DNA from: Myroides albus
GTDB lineage: Bacteria; Bacteroidota; Bacteroidia; Flavobacteriales; Flavobacteriaceae
Reading direction: 5' to 3'
Assembly: GCF_009711045.1 (NCBI RefSeq)
Contig: NZ_WMJX01000010.1
Coordinates: 632-64,631, forward strand
Length of the DNA: 64,000 nucleotides
Of the stretch, positions 62,107 to 64,000 are shown one piece after another (within the stretch, counting starts at the first letter, position 1; the number at the start of each line of letters is the position of its first letter). The position numbers were made by a program, and so were the translations under genes. The notes beneath the pieces are model-generated. The model was not told the DNA's origin. It did no database searches and saw only the letters and a program-made list of their open reading frames with translations.

Positions 62107-62835
62107 GACCAAAACAGCACCTGTTCACATCGTTAATAAAAGTAGTTGAGAGCTATAGCTCCAAAAAGCGCACTAACAGATAGCCGCATTGACAGATATG
62201 GATTTCCACAATCATTCTTCCCTTAAAAGTAGAGCTATAATTTTGTCAACAATGCTTTTGTGTTTGCCGTATTAAAGTACTCAACGAAATACACTGATAA
62301 ACCTATAGTCAATATTACTTTACTGTCCATCATCGAACAAAGTTCCTTCTTTACACTTTCCGCACTTACTTTGCACCTTAAACGACTCTTACCAATTTAT
62401 GTGATACAAATGAGGGTAAACTATAATACCATGAGCCAACATTAAATTCTCTCTCACTTATAGCCTATTAGCAATCCTGTTTCTCTCTCAATATTGGTGA
62501 TTACAAGAAAACAAGACCAATAGTCAATAAATCCAATTGATATTTAGTCAAAAAGCAGATTAGAACACCTTAAGACATTTCGCAAACAAGTACTAAAACA
62601 GAATTCTCACCTTAAAAAAGCATCAGCTCCATTCGCCTATAAAACCTACAAGTAATCCAAATACAACACTGTGATATAAGTTCATACATCAGCATTGCAT
62701 AATTCATAGCTTCCACCTCATCTATCCCCCGTATTCTTCAACGTAAACCAACAAACAGCAGCCCTATAGTATTTTATACCTTTCTGTAAAAAAACACACT
62801 ATAATACAACCATACAACTCAACGTACTACAATAA

Positions 62836-62867
62836 AAAAATCATCCTAAACAATTAGAATGATTTTC
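62836..62867. terminator. Hairpin downstream of dnaN, second of two
   Basis: The stem AAATCATCCTAA / TTAGAATGATTT has one mismatch. It lies next to the stronger dnaN terminator and is a possible back-up terminator. Confidence 0.55.
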
Positions 62868-62875
62868 ATAGTACC

Positions 62876-62907
62876 AAAAAAAGGGTTTACGATTTGTAAA
62901 CCCTTTT
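62876..62907 (-). terminator. Hairpin terminator after dnaN
   Basis: A 12-bp stem AAAAGGGTTTAC / GTAAACCCTTTT with a 5-nt loop has a U-run on the minus strand, 17 bp past the dnaN stop. Confidence 0.9.
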
Positions 62908-62923
62908 ATATATTCTTATTTTT

Positions 62924-64000
62924 CTAGTTATTCAACATAACTGGCATTACTAACATTGTAACAGATTCTCCATCTTCTAATCCATCAACAGGTGTTAAGA
63001 TTCCCGCTCTATTTGGCAAAGACATTTCTAAGAGAATATCGTCTGATTGAAGATTGTTCAACATCTCAACAAGAAAACGTGAATTAAACCCAATCTGCAT
63101 ATCATCACCTTGATAATCACATGTCAATCGCTCATCAGCCTTGTTTGAATAATCGATATCTTCAGCAGAAATGTTTAATTCTGTACCTGCTACTTTTAAT
63201 CTAATTTGATGTGTAGTCTTATTAGCATAAATAGAAACACGACGAACTGAATTTAAAAATTGTACTCTATTAATTAATAGTTTATTTGGATTTTCCTTTG
63301 GTATTACTGCTTCGTAATTTGGATACTTACCATCTATTAATCGACAAGTCAATGAATAATTATCAAAGTAAAACTGTGCATTAGATTCATTAAACTCGAT
63401 CGTTACATCTGCTCCAGAAGACATTAAAATATTCTTTAATATAGTCAATGGCTTTTTAGGCATAATGAAACTTGCTTCATTTGAAGAAGAAATATCAGAT
63501 CTTGAATATTTCACCAATTTATGAGCATCAGTAGCAACAAATATTAATCCAGAAGGAGAAAACTGAAAGAATACTCCTGACATTACTGGACGCAAATCAT
63601 CATTACCTGCAGCAAATATAGTTTTGCTAATCGCAGTTGCTAAAACTCCTGCTGGCACCTCCGTTTTTGAAGGATCTTCTAAAGACTCAGCTTTTGGAAA
63701 CTCCTCTCCTTGAGCATAAGCCAATACATATTTACCAACATCTGAACTTATTTCAATTGTATTGTTTTCCTTCACTGAGAAAGTCAATGGTTGCTCTGGA
63801 AACGTTTTTAACGTCTCTAACAACAACTTAGCTGGTACAGCTATACTTCCTTGACTTGTTGATTCAATCTCTAATGTAGCTGACATTGTTGTCTCTAAAT
63901 CAGAAGCAGAAACCTTTAATATATTATTATCTAATTCAAATAAAAAATTATCTAAAATATGTAAGGTATTACTACTATTGATAACACTACCCAAAACCTG
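62924..64000 (-). CDS. dnaN: DNA polymerase III beta clamp (N-terminus cut by window edge)
   Basis: The frame is open to the right edge, giving 359 codons here. The first visible residues, QVLGSVINSSNTLHILDNFLFEL, are internal to DnaN, so about a dozen N-terminal residues lie outside. The three clamp domains are present: TMSATLEIESTSQGSIAVPAK, then FAAGNDDLRPVMSGVFFQF, and the C-terminal LVMPVMLNN end, which matches the PMRL-type closing segment. DnaN forms the ring-shaped sliding clamp that holds polymerase III and other repair enzymes on DNA. It ends in a strong terminator. Confidence 0.95.
   Translation of the reverse strand, partial: QVLGSVINSSNTLHILDNFLFELDNNILKVSASDLETTMSATLEIESTSQGSIAVPAKLLLETLKTFPEQPLTFSVKENNTIEISSDVGKYVLAYAQGEEFPKAESLEDPSKTEVPAGVLATAISKTIFAAGNDDLRPVMSGVFFQFSPSGLIFVATDAHKLVKYSRSDISSSNEASFIMPKKPLTILKNILMSSGADVTIEFNESNAQFYFDNYSLTCRLIDGKYPNYEAVIPKENPNKLLINRVQFLNSVRRVSIYANKTTHQIRLKVAGTELNISAEDIDYSNKADERLTCDYQGDDMQIGFNSRFLVEMLNNLQSDDILLEMSLPNRAGILTPVDGLEDGESVTMLVMPVMLNN

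Larger units (their letters stand above)
61524..62835. other. 1.3-kb gene-free stretch carrying dispersed element copy 3
   Basis: No plausible reading frame is present; short frames at 61998-62183 and 62260-62445 look accidental. It contains a stand-alone terminator hairpin at 61724-61758 and copy 3 of the 106-bp element (62001-62106). A 19-bp near-duplicate (ATTAGCTATAGGAAATCAG at 61644-61662 and TTTAGCTAAAGGAAATCAG at 61945-61963) is also present. Nothing else is recognised. Confidence 0.6.

Noticed and set aside
61998..62445. Two short plus-strand frames
   Set aside because: The first is generated by repeat copy 3. The second shows no coding pattern, start context or family.

Overview
The window comes from an AT-rich (roughly one-third GC by eye) Bacteroidota chromosome, most likely a member of the Flavobacteriia. 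The evidence is a fused LpxC-FabZ gene, a PorX-type regulator of type IX secretion, the RprX/RprY-type two-component pair, SUI1-like protein, and many start regions preceded by the Bacteroidota -7 box TAnnTTTG. The genus cannot be fixed from the sequence alone; Myroides is a guess. There is no rRNA, tRNA, prophage, IS element or CRISPR array.

Layout. 1-6.2 kb: the end of a secreted protein cut by the left edge, a ybaK operon, a 2-oxoglutarate oxygenase, a SUI1 protein, a nucleoside phosphorylase, then 1.4 kb without genes. 6.2-13.1 kb: succinyl-CoA:acetate CoA-transferase, an operon for a substrate-binding-like protein, a transglutaminase-like membrane protein and a DUF423 protein, and two TlpA-like thioredoxin paralogues. 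13.1-23.2 kb: ECF sigma factor with a membrane partner, OxyR, a two-component system, coaE, a glycosyltransferase, and the porX-tsaE-alanine dehydrogenase-like run. 23.2-32.4 kb: lipoproteins, recG, rdgB, a secreted-protein pseudogene, a DEAD-box helicase. 32.5-46 kb: a dihydroorotase-like protein, small metabolic and membrane genes, a second CoA-transferase, a Crp-type regulator, mutS2, pheT. 46-57 kb, mostly minus strand: sucD, the lpx/efp/fabZ envelope cluster, hutH, yaaA, a YdjM-type protein. 57-64 kb: Lrp regulator, M14 carboxypeptidase divergent from an XRE regulator, a spermidine-synthase-like gene, a GNAT gene, a 1.4 kb gap, and dnaN cut by the right edge.

Most genes are household or core-family genes. 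The envelope cluster (two LpxD-type acyltransferases, LpxC-FabZ, LpxA) makes lipid A precursors. OxyR and YaaA point to peroxide defence, and PorX to secretion control. The least ordinary signals are four. (1) A dispersed 106-bp element occurs three times with an invariant plan of four 11-bp units, an 18-bp centre and four inverted 11-bp units, always in long gene-free stretches. (2) The XRE/carboxypeptidase intergenic region holds an array of TTTACA-N2-TGTAAA operators, two of which contain the -7 boxes of the divergent promoters. (3) One 230-codon secreted-protein gene carries four in-frame stops and no frameshift. (4) Two annotated-looking enzymes (dihydroorotase-like and alanine dehydrogenase-like) lack residues their families need.
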